64,000 nucleotides of DNA. Origin: Haematobacter massiliensis (GTDB lineage: Bacteria; Pseudomonadota; Alphaproteobacteria; Rhodobacterales; Rhodobacteraceae). The notes beneath the pieces are model-generated. The model searched no databases. It saw only the letters and a program-made list of their open reading frames with translations, and was not told where the DNA came from. Shown piece after piece: positions 26,736 to 39,690 of the stretch; the stretch's first letter is position 1, and every line of letters starts with the position of its first letter. Both the position numbers and the translations under genes were made by a program. The stretch is from contig NZ_JGYG01000003.1 in NCBI RefSeq assembly GCF_000740795.1, forward strand, positions 372,001 through 436,000, read 5' to 3'.

Positions 26736-27563
26736 ATGTCGAATGCCGCGCTTGAAACCGCCATCGAAGCCGCCTGGGAGGCGCGCGACGGCATCACTCC
26801 CGCCACGAGGGGCGAACAGCGCGACGCGATCGAAGCGACGCTGGAAGCACTGGACAAGGGACATCTGCGGGTCGCGGAGCGGCAGGCCGACGGCAAATGG
26901 CATGTGAACCAATGGGCGAAGAAGGCCGTTCTGCTGGGCTTCCGGCTGCGCGACATGGAAATGCAGTCGGGCGGGCCGCAGGGCGGCGGCTGGTGGGACA
27001 AGGTGGATTCCAAGTTCAACGGCTGGCAGGAAGCGGAGTGGAAGGCCGCGGGTTTCCGCGCCGTGCCGAACTGCATCGTGCGGCGCTCCGCCTTTGTCGC
27101 GCCCGGCGTGGTGCTGATGCCCTCCTTCGTCAACCTCGGGGCCTATGTCGATTCGGGCACGATGGTGGATACCTGGGCGACCGTTGGTTCCTGCGCCCAG
27201 ATCGGCAAGAACGTGCATCTCTCCGGCGGCGTCGGCATCGGCGGCGTTCTGGAGCCGATGCAGGCCGGCCCCACGATCATCGAGGACAACTGCTTCATCG
27301 GTGCCCGCTCTGAAGTGGTGGAAGGCGTGATCGTCCGCGAAGGCTCGGTGCTCGGCATGGGCGTTTTCATCGGGCAGTCCACCAAGATCGTCGACCGCGA
27401 AACGGGCGAGGTGATGTATGGCGAGGTTCCGGCGGGTTCCGTCGTGGTCTCGGGCTCCCTTCCCTCGAAGAACGGCGTCAATCTCTATTGCGCGGTGATC
27501 GTGAAGCGCGTGGATGCCAAGACCCGCTCCAAGACGTCGATCAACGAACTGCTGCGGGACTGA
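26736..27563 (+). CDS. dapD: 2,3,4,5-tetrahydropyridine-2,6-dicarboxylate N-succinyltransferase
   Basis: A 275-residue enzyme of lysine and meso-diaminopimelate synthesis that transfers succinyl from succinyl-CoA. The left-handed beta-helix hexapeptide repeats are clear from about residue 105 to 220 ([28 protein letters not shown], then [10 protein letters not shown]). The N-terminal helical region holds the substrate-binding [13 protein letters not shown]. It is followed by a GC-rich hairpin at 27585. Confidence 0.96.
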   Translation: MSNAALETAIEAAWEARDGITPATRGEQRDAIEATLEALDKGHLRVAERQADGKWHVNQWAKKAVLLGFRLRDMEMQSGGPQGGGWWDKVDSKFNGWQEAEWKAAGFRAVPNCIVRRSAFVAPGVVLMPSFVNLGAYVDSGTMVDTWATVGSCAQIGKNVHLSGGVGIGGVLEPMQAGPTIIEDNCFIGARSEVVEGVIVREGSVLGMGVFIGQSTKIVDRETGEVMYGEVPAGSVVVSGSLPSKNGVNLYCAVIVKRVDAKTRSKTSINELLRD

Positions 27564-27584
27564 TCTGCCGCTTGCATGTGAGCC

Positions 27585-27607
27585 CCTCCCGCCTTCGACG
27601 CGGGAGG
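27585..27607 (+). terminator. Hairpin after dapD
   Basis: Arms CCTCCCGC and GCGGGAGG with a 7-nt loop, 22 nt past the dapD stop. No T run follows. Confidence 0.45.
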
Positions 27608-28201
27608 AGGTGTCGCATGGGGGATATGGGGTGGCGTCCATCGCTGAGACCACTGGGGTGAAGACGGCTCTCCAGCGTCTAGCGTCGCGCTACCGGCCTC
27701 TCCCACCGACAGACGGAGACCAATGTCTGCCGGGCGCAAAGCTCCGCAGACACCGGACGACGGCCAGGTCATTGCCCCGCTGCAAACCCTGTCGAGGCAG
27801 GCGCCATGCCGGTGAAGGCGGAGAAGGCATGTCCCGGCCCGAGTCCGACGATGTTCCAGCGTCAGGGCTGGTTCGCCGAGGTTCAACGGCGCGTCGGTGA
27901 TCCAGGTGTCCTCGACAGCGGATCAGCTTGCTAAAACCAGGTCTTGCCAGGTCTTGGAGGCGCAATTCGCAGCAGAGGAGGAGCGGCGTCGCCTCCCTGC
28001 TCGCTATGCGTGATTCGCCGCTAAAGGGTGACGTCTCGGAAGATGGCTCGTCGCACGGTCGCTTGGCTCACTTAAGGATTGCCCGAGAGCGGTATTCCGA
28101 CAAGCGACGCTCCCTCCTGGGCGACGGAATCAAGCGCTGTACCTCCGTTGCCTTGGAAAGCCCGCTTTCCCCGCCGCCGTTGCCGCCGGCGGACGCCCCG
28201 A
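27608..28201. other. Unexplained 590-bp intergenic stretch
   Basis: No gene can be supported on either strand. Short open frames exist, for example 27811-27936 on the plus strand, but none has a good ribosome-binding site or a recognisable motif. The base composition is as GC-rich as the coding surroundings, so it may be a decayed gene rather than a regulatory region. Confidence 0.5.
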
Positions 28202-29461
28202 TTACGGCTGGCGGAACAGATCGGCGTCTGGATCCTCTATCCCTTCGATCCGGCCGCGCACGATATCCGCGGCGATGACAGAAAAGGTGATGCCGTTACC
28301 GCCGAAGCCCATCACCACATGCACCCGCTCCGCGCCCGGCGCACGGTCGATGATCGGCAGCCCGGTAGTGGTGTTTCCGAAAGGCGCGGACCAGGCGTAA
28401 GCTGGCTCGCCGATGTCGATTCCCGTCAGATCGGCGAGTTTCTCCACGATCCGCCGCGCTTTCCTCTGTGCCTTCACGGGGTCTGCGAAGGCGGTGGCGC
28501 TTTCCTCGTCCTCGCCCCCCACAATGATCCGCCCGCTGCTCGCGGTCCGGAAATAGAGATACGGGTCGGAGGCCTCCCAGACCAGAAAGCCGTCCAGCCA
28601 GTCAGGCCGCGCCATGTCCGGTTGAGAGGCGAGCGCCCAGGTGGAGATGATCCGATGAGCCGGGCTTTCCATGACCTTCAGGAATTCGTAACCCGTGCAG
28701 AAGACCACATGCCCCGCCGTCAGAATGCGCCCCTCCGAGGTAGCGAGGATCACGGTCTCTCCCCGCTCTTCGACATCCGTCACCTCGACCGGCGAGACCA
28801 GTTCCGCCCCCCGCGCCATGGCCGCGCGCAGCAGGCCCGCCGTCATCTGCGCCGGATTGGCGGAGGCGGAGAAGTCGGACACGATGGCGCCAGTACGGCT
28901 GAGGCCGAAGCGCTCCTGAAGCAGGGTCGCGTTCAAATACTCCGCCGCAACTCCTGCGTCATGCCGGGTCTGCGTCTCCATCTGCAGGGCGCGCGACCCA
29001 TATTCGTCACCGGCAAGGTAAAGGGCCTGTTTTGCCGTCATGGCGCAGTCGATCCCCAACCGCTCCACGCGGAGACGCAGATCTTCCACGGCGCGCGCGG
29101 AGCGCCGCCATGCCCGCGCCGCCCTTTCTGCCCCGATCTTGCGGGCCAGCACGTGAAGCGGCACGTCGATCTCATGCTGGATCATCGCCGTGCTGGCGAG
29201 TGTGCTGCCCTCGACCGGGTCGCGACGATCGAGGATCAGCACACGCCGCACCCCGTCCGCCAGCGATTCCGCCACCAGCGCCCCGCTGATCCCGCTGCCG
29301 ATGACGATCACGTCATAGTGCCGGCTCGAAGGCTCCCGCGTGGCGGGCGCCTTGCGGTGCGGCGTTGCCGCCCAGAACGGCCGGTCGCGGTGGAGCGGGC
29401 GTTGTTCGGTAGGTGCATCGCCGCCCGGGGAGGGGGAGTGCTCGGTCTGTCCGTCATCCAC
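28202..29461 (-). CDS. FAD-dependent oxidoreductase, DAO family
   Basis: The 419-residue protein has an N-terminal FAD-binding motif (YDVIVIGSGISGALVAESLADGVRRVLILDRR) near residue 50 and the DAO-fold C-terminal YAWSAPFGNTTTGLPIID...GFGGNGITFSV. The family oxidises amines or amino acids; the substrate is not evident. The start is a GTG at 29461 with AGGAG 7 nt upstream; the frame stays open to a TTG at 29530 with no such site. The first 45 residues are hydrophilic and form an extra tail. Confidence 0.85.
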   Translation of the reverse strand: MDDGQTEHSPSPGGDAPTEQRPLHRDRPFWAATPHRKAPATREPSSRHYDVIVIGSGISGALVAESLADGVRRVLILDRRDPVEGSTLASTAMIQHEIDVPLHVLARKIGAERAARAWRRSARAVEDLRLRVERLGIDCAMTAKQALYLAGDEYGSRALQMETQTRHDAGVAAEYLNATLLQERFGLSRTGAIVSDFSASANPAQMTAGLLRAAMARGAELVSPVEVTDVEERGETVILATSEGRILTAGHVVFCTGYEFLKVMESPAHRIISTWALASQPDMARPDWLDGFLVWEASDPYLYFRTASSGRIIVGGEDEESATAFADPVKAQRKARRIVEKLADLTGIDIGEPAYAWSAPFGNTTTGLPIIDRAPGAERVHVVMGFGGNGITFSVIAADIVRGRIEGIEDPDADLFRQP

Positions 29462-29622
29462 GGTGTTTCTCCTGTGCGAACCGCTCCGCCCGAACGCCCG
29501 TTCCCGCGCCCGGTTCCTCTGCGGCAGCAAGGCAATGGTTGTGTCCGGGCACTGCTGTGCCTATTGCGGGAAATGTCGCTGGAGCAGCCATCCCGGTGCC
29601 ACCTGAAACGTGAGGGGTAGAG

Positions 29623-29961
29623 ATGTCCGATACGGAAAAGCAGAAGCGCCCTCAGCAAGTCTATATGCTGGTGGTGGAGGTAGGACGCCGTCCGGGCGAC
29701 GGCCTGCCGGAGGGTTCATCGGGCGCGGGGCTGATCGTCTATGCCAGCGGGGTGGACGAGGCGGAAGCCGTGCGCGAGACGGTCGCCGTGCTCCGGCAAG
29801 CGGAGATGGCGCCACTCGATGTCTCCGGCTATGGCACGCTGGATGAACGCCTCGCCGCCGGGCAGGACGTGCCCGCCGAGGAGCGCGCCCTTATGGAGCG
29901 GGCGCTGGCGGAGAACGCGGTCGTCATCGCACAGCTTGAGCCCTATTTCGACAAGGGTTGA
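29623..29961 (+). CDS. Uncharacterised small protein
   Basis: The 112-residue product is acidic, with no signal or membrane segment: a beta-rich first half (VYMLVVEVGRRPG, AGLIVYASGVDEAEAV) and a helical end (ERALMERALAENAVVIAQLEPYFDKG). GAGGGG precedes the start at a fair distance. Codon usage is like that of neighbours, so it is probably real, but I do not recognise a family. It is divergent from the flavoprotein gene. Confidence 0.6.
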   Translation: MSDTEKQKRPQQVYMLVVEVGRRPGDGLPEGSSGAGLIVYASGVDEAEAVRETVAVLRQAEMAPLDVSGYGTLDERLAAGQDVPAEERALMERALAENAVVIAQLEPYFDKG

Positions 29962-29992
29962 ACGCGCAAGTCGGCAGAGATCCTCTCGACTC

Positions 29993-30021
29993 GCCGGGCA
30001 AAGCAGGGCCGGGCAAAGCAG
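29993..30021. repeat. Short tandem repeat
   Basis: GCCGGGCAAAGCAG occurs at 29993-30006 and again at 30008-30021 (period 15 bp) in the gap between the small unknown gene and the SDR gene. Confidence 0.7.
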
Positions 30022-30084
30022 AAACGACCGCTTCGCCGCCGCCCCGAAGGCAGCGGCCGGGTCTCCACCAGAGCCTCGCGAGGA

Positions 30085-30837
30085 TCAGGGCACCGTATAG
30101 CCTCCGTCTACCAGATGGTAGCTGCCGGTGATGAACGAGGCACGATCCGAGAGCAGGAAGCAGGTCAGCGCCGCCACTTCCTCCGGACGGCCAAGCCGCC
30201 CCATCGGATGCAGGGAGATGAGGTGGTCATGGGTGGCCTTGTCCATATGGGTCAGCAGCGGCGTCTCGATATAGCCGGGACCGACCGCGTTCACACGGAT
30301 GCCGCGCGTTGCATAGTCTAGCGCAGCAGTCTTGGTCAGGCCGATAACGCCATGTTTCGCTGCCACATAATCCGGGTTTCCTTCCGTGCCGACCGAGCTG
30401 AGGATGGAGCCCATGTTGACGATCGCGCCGCCCCCTGCCCGCTCGATGGCCGGCAGCTGATGGCGGAGGCTGTAGAACACGCTGTTGAGGTTCACGTCGA
30501 TCACGCGCCGCCAGATATCCACGTCATATTCACCGAGCGGAGCGGGGTGCTGGCCGCTGATCCCGGCATTGTTGACGGCAAGATGCAGCGCGCCGAATTC
30601 GGCCTCGGCAAAGGCGACCATGGCGCGAACGGCCTCCGCATCCGTCACATCGACACGGAAAGCCTTGCCGCCAACCTCTGACGCGAGCGTTGCGGCACGG
30701 TCCTCGTCCATGTCGGCGACGACGACCTTTGCCCCGCCCGCAGCAAGTTCCCGCACCACCGCCGCGCCGATACCGGAAGCGCCCCCGGTGACTATGGCAA
30801 CCTTGCCGTCGAACTCCGTACCTTTGGCGTCAGCCAT
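30085..30837 (-). CDS. Short-chain dehydrogenase/reductase
   Basis: The 250-residue SDR shows the nucleotide motif TGGASGIG at residues 17-24, NNAG near residue 90, the catalytic Ser in SILSS and YVAAK as the Tyr-Lys pair, plus GPGYIETPL. The D after the second strand (VVVADMD) suggests NAD(H) preference. Substrate is unknown. AGGAG is 7 nt before the ATG at 30837. It is followed on the minus strand only by the 3' end gap; alkB lies upstream on the same strand, 63 nt away. Confidence 0.9.
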   Translation of the reverse strand: MADAKGTEFDGKVAIVTGGASGIGAAVVRELAAGGAKVVVADMDEDRAATLASEVGGKAFRVDVTDAEAVRAMVAFAEAEFGALHLAVNNAGISGQHPAPLGEYDVDIWRRVIDVNLNSVFYSLRHQLPAIERAGGGAIVNMGSILSSVGTEGNPDYVAAKHGVIGLTKTAALDYATRGIRVNAVGPGYIETPLLTHMDKATHDHLISLHPMGRLGRPEEVAALTCFLLSDRASFITGSYHLVDGGYTVP

Positions 30838-30900
30838 GACACGTCTCCTTTCAGGATGTCTGCGCCCGAAACATAGAGCTTTGGCACGTCATCGCCGCAT

Positions 30901-31614
30901 TCATGCCGAAGTGACGCAGCGGAGCGTGACGTTGATCCGCCCGCCCTGCGGCAGAAGCGTGGAGGAACCGAAGCGGATCCTGTCGATCCCGTGATAGGCC
31001 AGCCGCGCCTCCCCTCCCATCACCACGACATCGCCGGACCGGAGCCAGACCGACTCCGTGCGCTCCTCCCGCGTCGTGCCGCCCATGCGGAACAACGCTT
31101 CGTCGCCAAGCGAAAGGGAGACGACCGGGAAGCGGAAATCGCCCTCATCCTTGTCCTGGTGCAGGCCCATGCGTGCCGATTCCCCGTAGAAGTTGACAAG
31201 GCAACTGTCCGGCATCCGCCCTGTGCCCGAGACCGCGCGCCAGACGGCGAGGATGCCGTCGGGAATCGCGGGCCATGCTTCCCCCGTGCCCGGATGCAGC
31301 GGCTCGTAGCGATAGCCGCGCCGGTCCGTCACCCAGCCCAGCCGCCCGGCAGACGTCATCTGCACCGACATGGGCTTGCCCCAGGCCGTCACGGGCCGCA
31401 GGAAGGGTGCCTCTCCCGCGACGGCACGAAGGTCCGCCACCATCGCCTCCTGGCTCGTCCGGTCCAGAAAGTCACGGTGGAGCAGGAAGCCCCGGATCGC
31501 GACCGGGGGGACGATCGGCGGCGCGTCGGACGCGGCTTTACCCGGCGGCGGCGGCGGATCAGACCCCTGCTTCTGCTCCGATGACCGAATGGATGACGGG
31601 TCGCGTTTCGGCAT
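30901..31614 (-). CDS. alkB: AlkB-type Fe(II)/2-oxoglutarate DNA repair dioxygenase
   Basis: The 237-residue enzyme oxidatively removes methyl groups from 1-methyladenine and 3-methylcytosine. The iron ligands are the HxD motif in LHQDKDEGD and the later His in YHGIDRI; the 2-oxoglutarate-binding RxNxTxR motif is in GRINVTLR at the end. A Pro/Ser-rich tail occupies residues 1-30. The start at 31614 has GGAGG 5 nt upstream; the frame extends 8 residues further with no support. It is divergent from dnaK. Confidence 0.93.
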   Translation of the reverse strand: MPKRDPSSIRSSEQKQGSDPPPPPGKAASDAPPIVPPVAIRGFLLHRDFLDRTSQEAMVADLRAVAGEAPFLRPVTAWGKPMSVQMTSAGRLGWVTDRRGYRYEPLHPGTGEAWPAIPDGILAVWRAVSGTGRMPDSCLVNFYGESARMGLHQDKDEGDFRFPVVSLSLGDEALFRMGGTTREERTESVWLRSGDVVVMGGEARLAYHGIDRIRFGSSTLLPQGGRINVTLRCVTSA

Positions 31615-31690
31615 TTGTTCCTCCCCCACGAAGCCCATGATACAGCTCGGCCCTGTCGCGCGTTTTGCCGCGAGTTTGCCGGGCGCTCCG

Positions 31691-31719
31691 CTTGCAGCGC
31701 TATTTCACCCTCCTTATAT
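31691..31719 (+). promoter_or_regulatory. Sigma-32 (RpoH) type promoter of dnaK
   Basis: CTTG (31691-31694) and CTTATAT (31713-31719) are 18 nt apart, closely matching the alphaproteobacterial RpoH consensus CTTG-N17/18-CYTATNT. It leaves a leader of about 100 nt before dnaK. Confidence 0.7.
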
Positions 31720-31828
31720 ACCGCTTGAGCCGTCGGGAGGGTATCTCCCGGCGAACCACTGGGATCGGGGAGCGGAGGCCGAAGTCCGGCTCCGAACTCC
31801 AATAATCGCCGAAGGAAGAGGTAAATAC

Positions 31829-33739
31829 ATGGCCAAAGTCATCGGGATCGACCTCGGGACAACCAACAGCTGCGTCGCCATCATGGACGGGTCGCAGCCC
31901 CGGGTGATCGAGAACTCCGAAGGCGCGCGGACGACCCCGTCGATCGTCGCCTTCACCGACACCGAACGCCTCGTGGGACAGGCCGCCAAGCGGCAGGCCG
32001 TCACCAACCCCGCCAATACCGTTTTCGCTGTGAAGCGCCTGATCGGTCGCCGCGTTACCGACGCGGAAGTCGAAAAGGATCGCAAGCTCGTCCCCTACAA
32101 CATCGTGGACGGCGGCAATGGCGACGCATGGGTCGAGGTGCATGGCGAGAAATACTCGCCCTCGCAAATCTCCGCCTTTATCCTGCAGAAGATGAAGGAA
32201 ACCGCCGAGTCGTATCTTGGCGAAACGGTCACGCAGGCCGTCATCACCGTGCCGGCCTATTTCAACGACGCTCAGCGTCAGGCGACCAAGGACGCGGGCA
32301 AGATCGCGGGCCTTGAGGTGCTGCGCATCATCAACGAACCCACGGCGGCCGCTCTGGCCTATGGGCTCGACAAGAAGGAAACGAAGACCATCGCCGTCTA
32401 TGACCTTGGCGGCGGCACCTTCGACATCACGATCCTTGAGATCGACGACGGTCTGTTCGAGGTGAAATCGACCAACGGGGACACGTTCCTCGGCGGCGAG
32501 GACTTCGACATGCGCATCGTGAGCTACCTCGCCGAGGAGTTCAAGAAAGAGCATGGCGTCGATCTGACCAAGGACAAGATGGCACTTCAGCGGCTGAAGG
32601 AAGCCGCGGAGAAAGCCAAGATCGAGCTGTCCTCCAGCCAGCAGACCGAGATCAACCAGCCGTTCATCTCGATGGACAAGAACACCGGCACGCCGCTCCA
32701 CATGGTCATGAAACTGACCCGTGCGAAGCTCGAGTCGCTGGTGGATGATCTCATCAAGAAGTCCATGAAGCCCTGCGCCGACGCGCTGAAGGATGCCGGC
32801 GTCTCCAAGGGCGACATCGACGAGGTGGTCCTGGTCGGCGGTATGACCCGGATGCCGAAGGTCGTGGAGGAAGTGACCAAGTTCTTCGGCAAGGAGCCGC
32901 ACAAGGGTGTGAACCCGGACGAAGTCGTGGCGCTCGGCGCGGCCATTCAGGCCGGCGTTCTGCAAGGCGACGTGAAGGATGTGGTCCTGCTCGACGTGAC
33001 TCCGCTGAGCCTGGGCATCGAGACGCTGGGCGGCGTATTCACCCGGCTCATCGACCGCAACACCACGATCCCGACCAAGAAGTCGCAGATCTTCTCCACC
33101 GCCGAGGACAACCAGTCGGCCGTGACGATCCGCGTCTTCCAGGGCGAGCGGGAAATGGCGGCGGACAACAAGATCCTCGGCCAGTTCAATCTGGAGCAGA
33201 TCCCTCCCGCGCCGCGCGGCATGCCGCAGATCGAGGTGACCTTCGATATCGACGCCAACGGCATCGTGAGCGTGTCCGCGAAGGACAAAGGCACCGGCAA
33301 GGAGCAGAAGATCACCATCCAGGCATCCGGCGGTCTGTCGGATGACGAGATCCAGAAGATGGTGCGCGATGCTGAGGCGAATGCCGAATCGGACAAGAAG
33401 CGCAAGGAACTCGTCGAGGCCAAGAACCAGGCGGAGGGGCTGATCCACTCCACCCGGAAGTCGCTCGAAGATCATGGCGACAAGGTCGACGGCTCCACCG
33501 TGGAGGCGATCGAACTGGCCATTGGCGCGCTGGAAGAGTCGCTCAAGACCGAAGATGCCGGCAAGATCAAGGGCGGTATCCACAACCTGACCGACGCTGC
33601 GATGAAACTGGGCGAGGCGATCTACAAGGCCAGCCAGGAAGAAGCGGCGGAGAAGGAAGAAGGCCCCGCCGGGACGCGCGATGATGATGACATCGTCGAT
33701 GCGGACTTCGAGGATCTGGGCAACAACAAGCGCTCGTAA
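31829..33739 (+). CDS. dnaK: Molecular chaperone DnaK (Hsp70)
   Basis: The 636-residue ATP-dependent chaperone has the actin-like ATPase motifs [25 protein letters not shown] and the linker [18 protein letters not shown], then the substrate-binding domain and a disordered acidic tail ending DADFEDL. AAGGAAGAGG precedes the start at 31829. The longer open frame upstream lies antisense to alkB and is not used. Regulation by RpoH is likely from the promoter at 31691. Confidence 0.98.
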   Translation: MAKVIGIDLGTTNSCVAIMDGSQPRVIENSEGARTTPSIVAFTDTERLVGQAAKRQAVTNPANTVFAVKRLIGRRVTDAEVEKDRKLVPYNIVDGGNGDAWVEVHGEKYSPSQISAFILQKMKETAESYLGETVTQAVITVPAYFNDAQRQATKDAGKIAGLEVLRIINEPTAAALAYGLDKKETKTIAVYDLGGGTFDITILEIDDGLFEVKSTNGDTFLGGEDFDMRIVSYLAEEFKKEHGVDLTKDKMALQRLKEAAEKAKIELSSSQQTEINQPFISMDKNTGTPLHMVMKLTRAKLESLVDDLIKKSMKPCADALKDAGVSKGDIDEVVLVGGMTRMPKVVEEVTKFFGKEPHKGVNPDEVVALGAAIQAGVLQGDVKDVVLLDVTPLSLGIETLGGVFTRLIDRNTTIPTKKSQIFSTAEDNQSAVTIRVFQGEREMAADNKILGQFNLEQIPPAPRGMPQIEVTFDIDANGIVSVSAKDKGTGKEQKITIQASGGLSDDEIQKMVRDAEANAESDKKRKELVEAKNQAEGLIHSTRKSLEDHGDKVDGSTVEAIELAIGALEESLKTEDAGKIKGGIHNLTDAAMKLGEAIYKASQEEAAEKEEGPAGTRDDDDIVDADFEDLGNNKRS

Positions 33740-33757
33740 CGGGCGCGGAATGCGGAA

Positions 33758-33780
33758 AGGCCCGGCCCTCGGCCGGGCCT
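33758..33780 (+). terminator. Hairpin in the dnaK-dnaJ gap (attenuator or mRNA processing site)
   Basis: Arms AGGCCCGGCC and GGCCGGGCCT pair perfectly (10 bp) around a 3-nt loop. No T run follows at once, so it may reduce rather than end transcription into dnaJ. Confidence 0.6.
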
Positions 33781-33804
33781 GACCGTGTTTGAAAGGGAAT
33801 TTCA

Positions 33805-34956
33805 ATGGCAAAGCGGGATTTCTACGAGGTTCTGGGCGTCGAGAAGGGCGCCTCGGCCGAGGAAATCAAGAAGGCCTATCGCAAGAAGGCCAAGGAACTT
33901 CATCCCGACCGCAACGCCGACAATCCGAATGCAGAGGCCGAGTTCAAAGAGGTGAACGAGGCCTATGAAACACTGAAGGACGAGCAGAAGAAAGCCGCCT
34001 ACGATCGTTTCGGTCATGCGGCTTTCGAGGGGGGGATGGGCGGCGCGGCCCGCGGGCGCGGTGGCGCCTATCAGGGCGGCGACTTCGCCTCCGCCTTCTC
34101 CGACGTGTTCGAGGATCTGTTCGGCGACTTCATGGGGGGCCGTCAGGGCGGCGCCCCGCGCTCCCGCGCGCAACGTGGTTCCGACCTGCGCTACAACATG
34201 CGGATCACGCTGGAAGACGCGTGGAGCGGCGTTCAGAAGACGATCACGGTACCGGCTTCCGCCGCGTGCGAGGCCTGCCACGGCACCGGCGCCGAAGGCG
34301 GCGCGGAACCCGTGACCTGTCCCACCTGCTCAGGCATGGGCAAGGTCCGTGCCCAGCAGGGCTTCTTCACGGTGGAGCGGACCTGTCCGACCTGCAGCGG
34401 GTCCGGCCAGATCGTGAAAAACCCCTGCAAGGTCTGTCATGGTGCCGGCCGGGTGGAAAAGGAACGGACGCTTTCCGTCAACATCCCCGCCGGTGTGGAG
34501 ACGGGCACCCGCATCCGGCTTGCCGGTGAGGGCGAGGCCGGGTTGCGCGGCGGGCCGACGGGCGATCTCTACATCTTCATCGAGGTGCGCGATCATCCGA
34601 TCTTTCAGCGCGACGGCCAGATCCTGCACTGCCACGTGCCGGTCAGCATGACCACCGCGGCACTTGGAGGTGAGATCGAGGTGCCGACGATCGACGGTGG
34701 GCGGAGCCGCGTAAAGGTGCCCTCAGGCTCCCAGTCCGGGCGTCAGATGCGGCTGCGCGGCAAGGGGATGCCCCAGCTCCGCGGCGGAAACCACGGCGAC
34801 ATGCTGATCGAGCTGACGGTGGAAACGCCGGTCAACCTCACCCAGCGCCAGAAGGAGCTTCTGCGCGAGTTCGAGGAGATCGACGCCAACAACAATCCCG
34901 AAAGCTCCTCCTTCTTTACGAAGGTGAAGAATTTCTGGGACGGAATGAAGGGGTGA
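33805..34956 (+). CDS. dnaJ: Co-chaperone DnaJ (Hsp40)
   Basis: The 383-residue type I J-protein stimulates DnaK ATPase and delivers substrates. The HPD motif lies in [10 protein letters not shown] near residue 33, the Gly-rich linker is at about residues 75-115, and four zinc-finger repeats [24 protein letters not shown] and CKVCHGAG follow. It starts 65 nt after dnaK. Confidence 0.98.
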   Translation: MAKRDFYEVLGVEKGASAEEIKKAYRKKAKELHPDRNADNPNAEAEFKEVNEAYETLKDEQKKAAYDRFGHAAFEGGMGGAARGRGGAYQGGDFASAFSDVFEDLFGDFMGGRQGGAPRSRAQRGSDLRYNMRITLEDAWSGVQKTITVPASAACEACHGTGAEGGAEPVTCPTCSGMGKVRAQQGFFTVERTCPTCSGSGQIVKNPCKVCHGAGRVEKERTLSVNIPAGVETGTRIRLAGEGEAGLRGGPTGDLYIFIEVRDHPIFQRDGQILHCHVPVSMTTAALGGEIEVPTIDGGRSRVKVPSGSQSGRQMRLRGKGMPQLRGGNHGDMLIELTVETPVNLTQRQKELLREFEEIDANNNPESSSFFTKVKNFWDGMKG

Positions 34957-34974
34957 GGGGGCGAAAGCCCCCTC
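34955..34974 (+). terminator. Hairpin overlapping dnaJ stop
   Basis: Arms GAGGGGGC and GCCCCCTC with a stable GAAA tetraloop; the left arm begins in the dnaJ TGA. Only a short TT follows. Confidence 0.6.
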
Positions 34975-35170
34975 TTCCATCAGCAGGATGCCTCCGAGAC
35001 AGTCTGGTCGAACAGCGGAGCTGGCACATCCGCGGAAAGCTTTAGGGTTGTCCAAGCGGGACCAGAATAACGCTGCGATGCGCTGCGGTTTCGATAGCGC
35101 GTGACCGCGATCCGGCATTTTTCGGCAGACCCTTAACGCTTTATTCATGCCGCTTGGGCACAGTCGGCCC

Positions 35171-35929
35171 ATGACCCACGCGTTTCAGGAAGCCCCCCTC
35201 CCCCTGCTCCTCGACCCGGATGAGGCCGAGGGGCTTCCGCTGCCCGACAGGCTGCCGTCCTATATCCGCGATCATCGCAAGCGCCTGCGTCACCGGTTCA
35301 TCGAAGGGGGTGCCGCAGCGATGCCGGACTATGAGCTGCTGGAGCTCGTACTGTTCCGTGCCATTCCTCGGCAGGATGTAAAGCCGCTGGCACACCGGTT
35401 GATGGCGGCCTTCGGCGATTTCAACGGCGTAATCTCGGCTCCCCTGCCGCGATTGAAAGCGGTGGACGGCGTGGGAGAGTCCGTGATGCAGGAGTTGAAG
35501 ATCGTGGAGGCAGCGGCGCATCGCATGGCCCGGGCCCGCATCATGCATCGCCCCGTGCTGTCGTCATGGAGCGCGCTGCTCGATTACTGCCGTACCGCGA
35601 TGGCGCACCGGGAGACGGAGCAGTTTCGCATCCTGTTTCTCGATCGGAAGAACACGCTCATCGCGGATGAGGAGCAGGCGCGGGGCACGGTGGATCACGT
35701 ACCGGTCTATCCGCGCGAAGTGATGAAGCGGGCGCTTGAGTTGAACGCCTCCGCCCTGATCCTCGTGCACAACCACCCATCCGGGGATCCGACGCCTTCC
35801 GATGCCGATATTTCGGTGACAGCGCAGATCGCCGCCGCGGCACAAGCCCTCGGGCTCACGCTGCACGACCATCTCATCATCGGCAAGGCGCGGGAGGTGA
35901 GCTTCCGCTCGGCAGGGTATCTGCAGTGA
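35171..35929 (+). CDS. radC: RadC-family protein (JAB/MPN domain)
   Basis: The 252-residue protein has an N-terminal helix-hairpin-helix region and a C-terminal JAB1/MPN metalloprotease-like domain with the zinc motif HNHPSGDPTPSDAD. RadC was once linked to DNA repair but its biochemical role is unsettled. Two ATG codons are possible (35147 and 35171); neither has a clear ribosome-binding site, and 35171 is taken here because residues before it look unlike the family. It follows dnaJ after 214 nt. Confidence 0.88.
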   Translation: MTHAFQEAPLPLLLDPDEAEGLPLPDRLPSYIRDHRKRLRHRFIEGGAAAMPDYELLELVLFRAIPRQDVKPLAHRLMAAFGDFNGVISAPLPRLKAVDGVGESVMQELKIVEAAAHRMARARIMHRPVLSSWSALLDYCRTAMAHRETEQFRILFLDRKNTLIADEEQARGTVDHVPVYPREVMKRALELNASALILVHNHPSGDPTPSDADISVTAQIAAAAQALGLTLHDHLIIGKAREVSFRSAGYLQ

Positions 35930-36080
35930 TGCCAGGGCCGCAGGCGCTCTGCGCGTAACGGCGGCGTGGCATTGTCAGAAGTGATCATGCGGTCAGGGTA
36001 GACCTGGCAGGGGTCGAAGCACGGGGCCGTGGCTTAGCCGCAGCACAGATCAGAACCGATCGCGGCGCCGCCACAGGCCG

Positions 36081-36692
36081 TCAGCCAGCCAACCCCCGCA
36101 GATGCAGCCGCTCCCCCGAAGCGTCGCAAGCGGGAAGGGTAACCGTCAGATCGCGACGCTCGATATCGCCGCGCCGGACCACCAGCGTTTCGCCGATGAG
36201 ATCGCGGCCGCAGGTTTCCGTCGTGACCGGCAGAACCACTTCGGGCGCCAGATTATCCGACGCACGCGTGGACAGGACGAGCGCGCGAAGCGGCAAAGCC
36301 ACATCCTCGGCACCGAAATGGGCGGCCCCCGCCAGCTCCGGCTCCCCCGACCCGAGCCACTGCAAGACGAAACGGTTGTAAGCCGTGGCCGTCGGCACCT
36401 CGACCCGCGCCAGAACGGAGGGGGCATCAGGTAGCGTCACGGTGATCTCCACCGCCGGCGAAAGCGCCGGATAAGCACCTGAAAAATGCCCGCTCGCGTC
36501 CAGCCGCTCCGTAACCACGAAAGCATCCTGCGCGACAAGGATACGTGTACCCGGCGCACAATCCGCCTCCACCGTCACCCTGACAGACGCCGGTGCTGCG
36601 GGGGTAAGCGTCAATGCCGGCGTACAGGCCCATGCTCCACCGGGGAGAAGGGCAACACCTGCGGCCAGCAGAACACGGCGTAAGGGGGGCAC
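36081..36692 (-). CDS. Secreted protein of unknown function
   Basis: The 203-residue product starts at GTG 36692, with AGGGAGA 6 nt upstream. It has a clear signal peptide (RRVLLAAGVALLPGGAWA) with likely cleavage after AWA. The mature part is beta-rich and has five cysteines, including CTPALTL at its start and a CDAS near the end. The frame stays open upstream to 36848 inside secA, without support. It lies 52 nt after secA on the same strand, so it may be co-transcribed. Not recognised. Confidence 0.6.
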   Translation of the reverse strand: MPPLRRVLLAAGVALLPGGAWACTPALTLTPAAPASVRVTVEADCAPGTRILVAQDAFVVTERLDASGHFSGAYPALSPAVEITVTLPDAPSVLARVEVPTATAYNRFVLQWLGSGEPELAGAAHFGAEDVALPLRALVLSTRASDNLAPEVVLPVTTETCGRDLIGETLVVRRGDIERRDLTVTLPACDASGERLHLRGLAG

Positions 36693-36744
36693 GGCAATCT
36701 CCCTGAGGCCCGCGACCCGCCTCCGGGGCGTGGGCACATGCCGG

Positions 36745-39477
<2,733 letters not shown>

Positions 39478-39690
39478 GTTTTCTCCGCTTGGCCCACGTC
39501 ATCGTGTGGCCACCGGCCTTGCCCGGGCGGGATGCCTTGCCTAGAACCACCCACGGAACGGCTCCGGAAGGGCAATGGACAGGGACGCCCCGGTCGCGCC
39601 GGTGCCATGAATCCTTGGGCGATGTAAGGGTCGCCCGTTGAAGTGTCAACGCCGCGAGGGATCGCGGCTTCTGCGAGGAAAGCATCCGAC

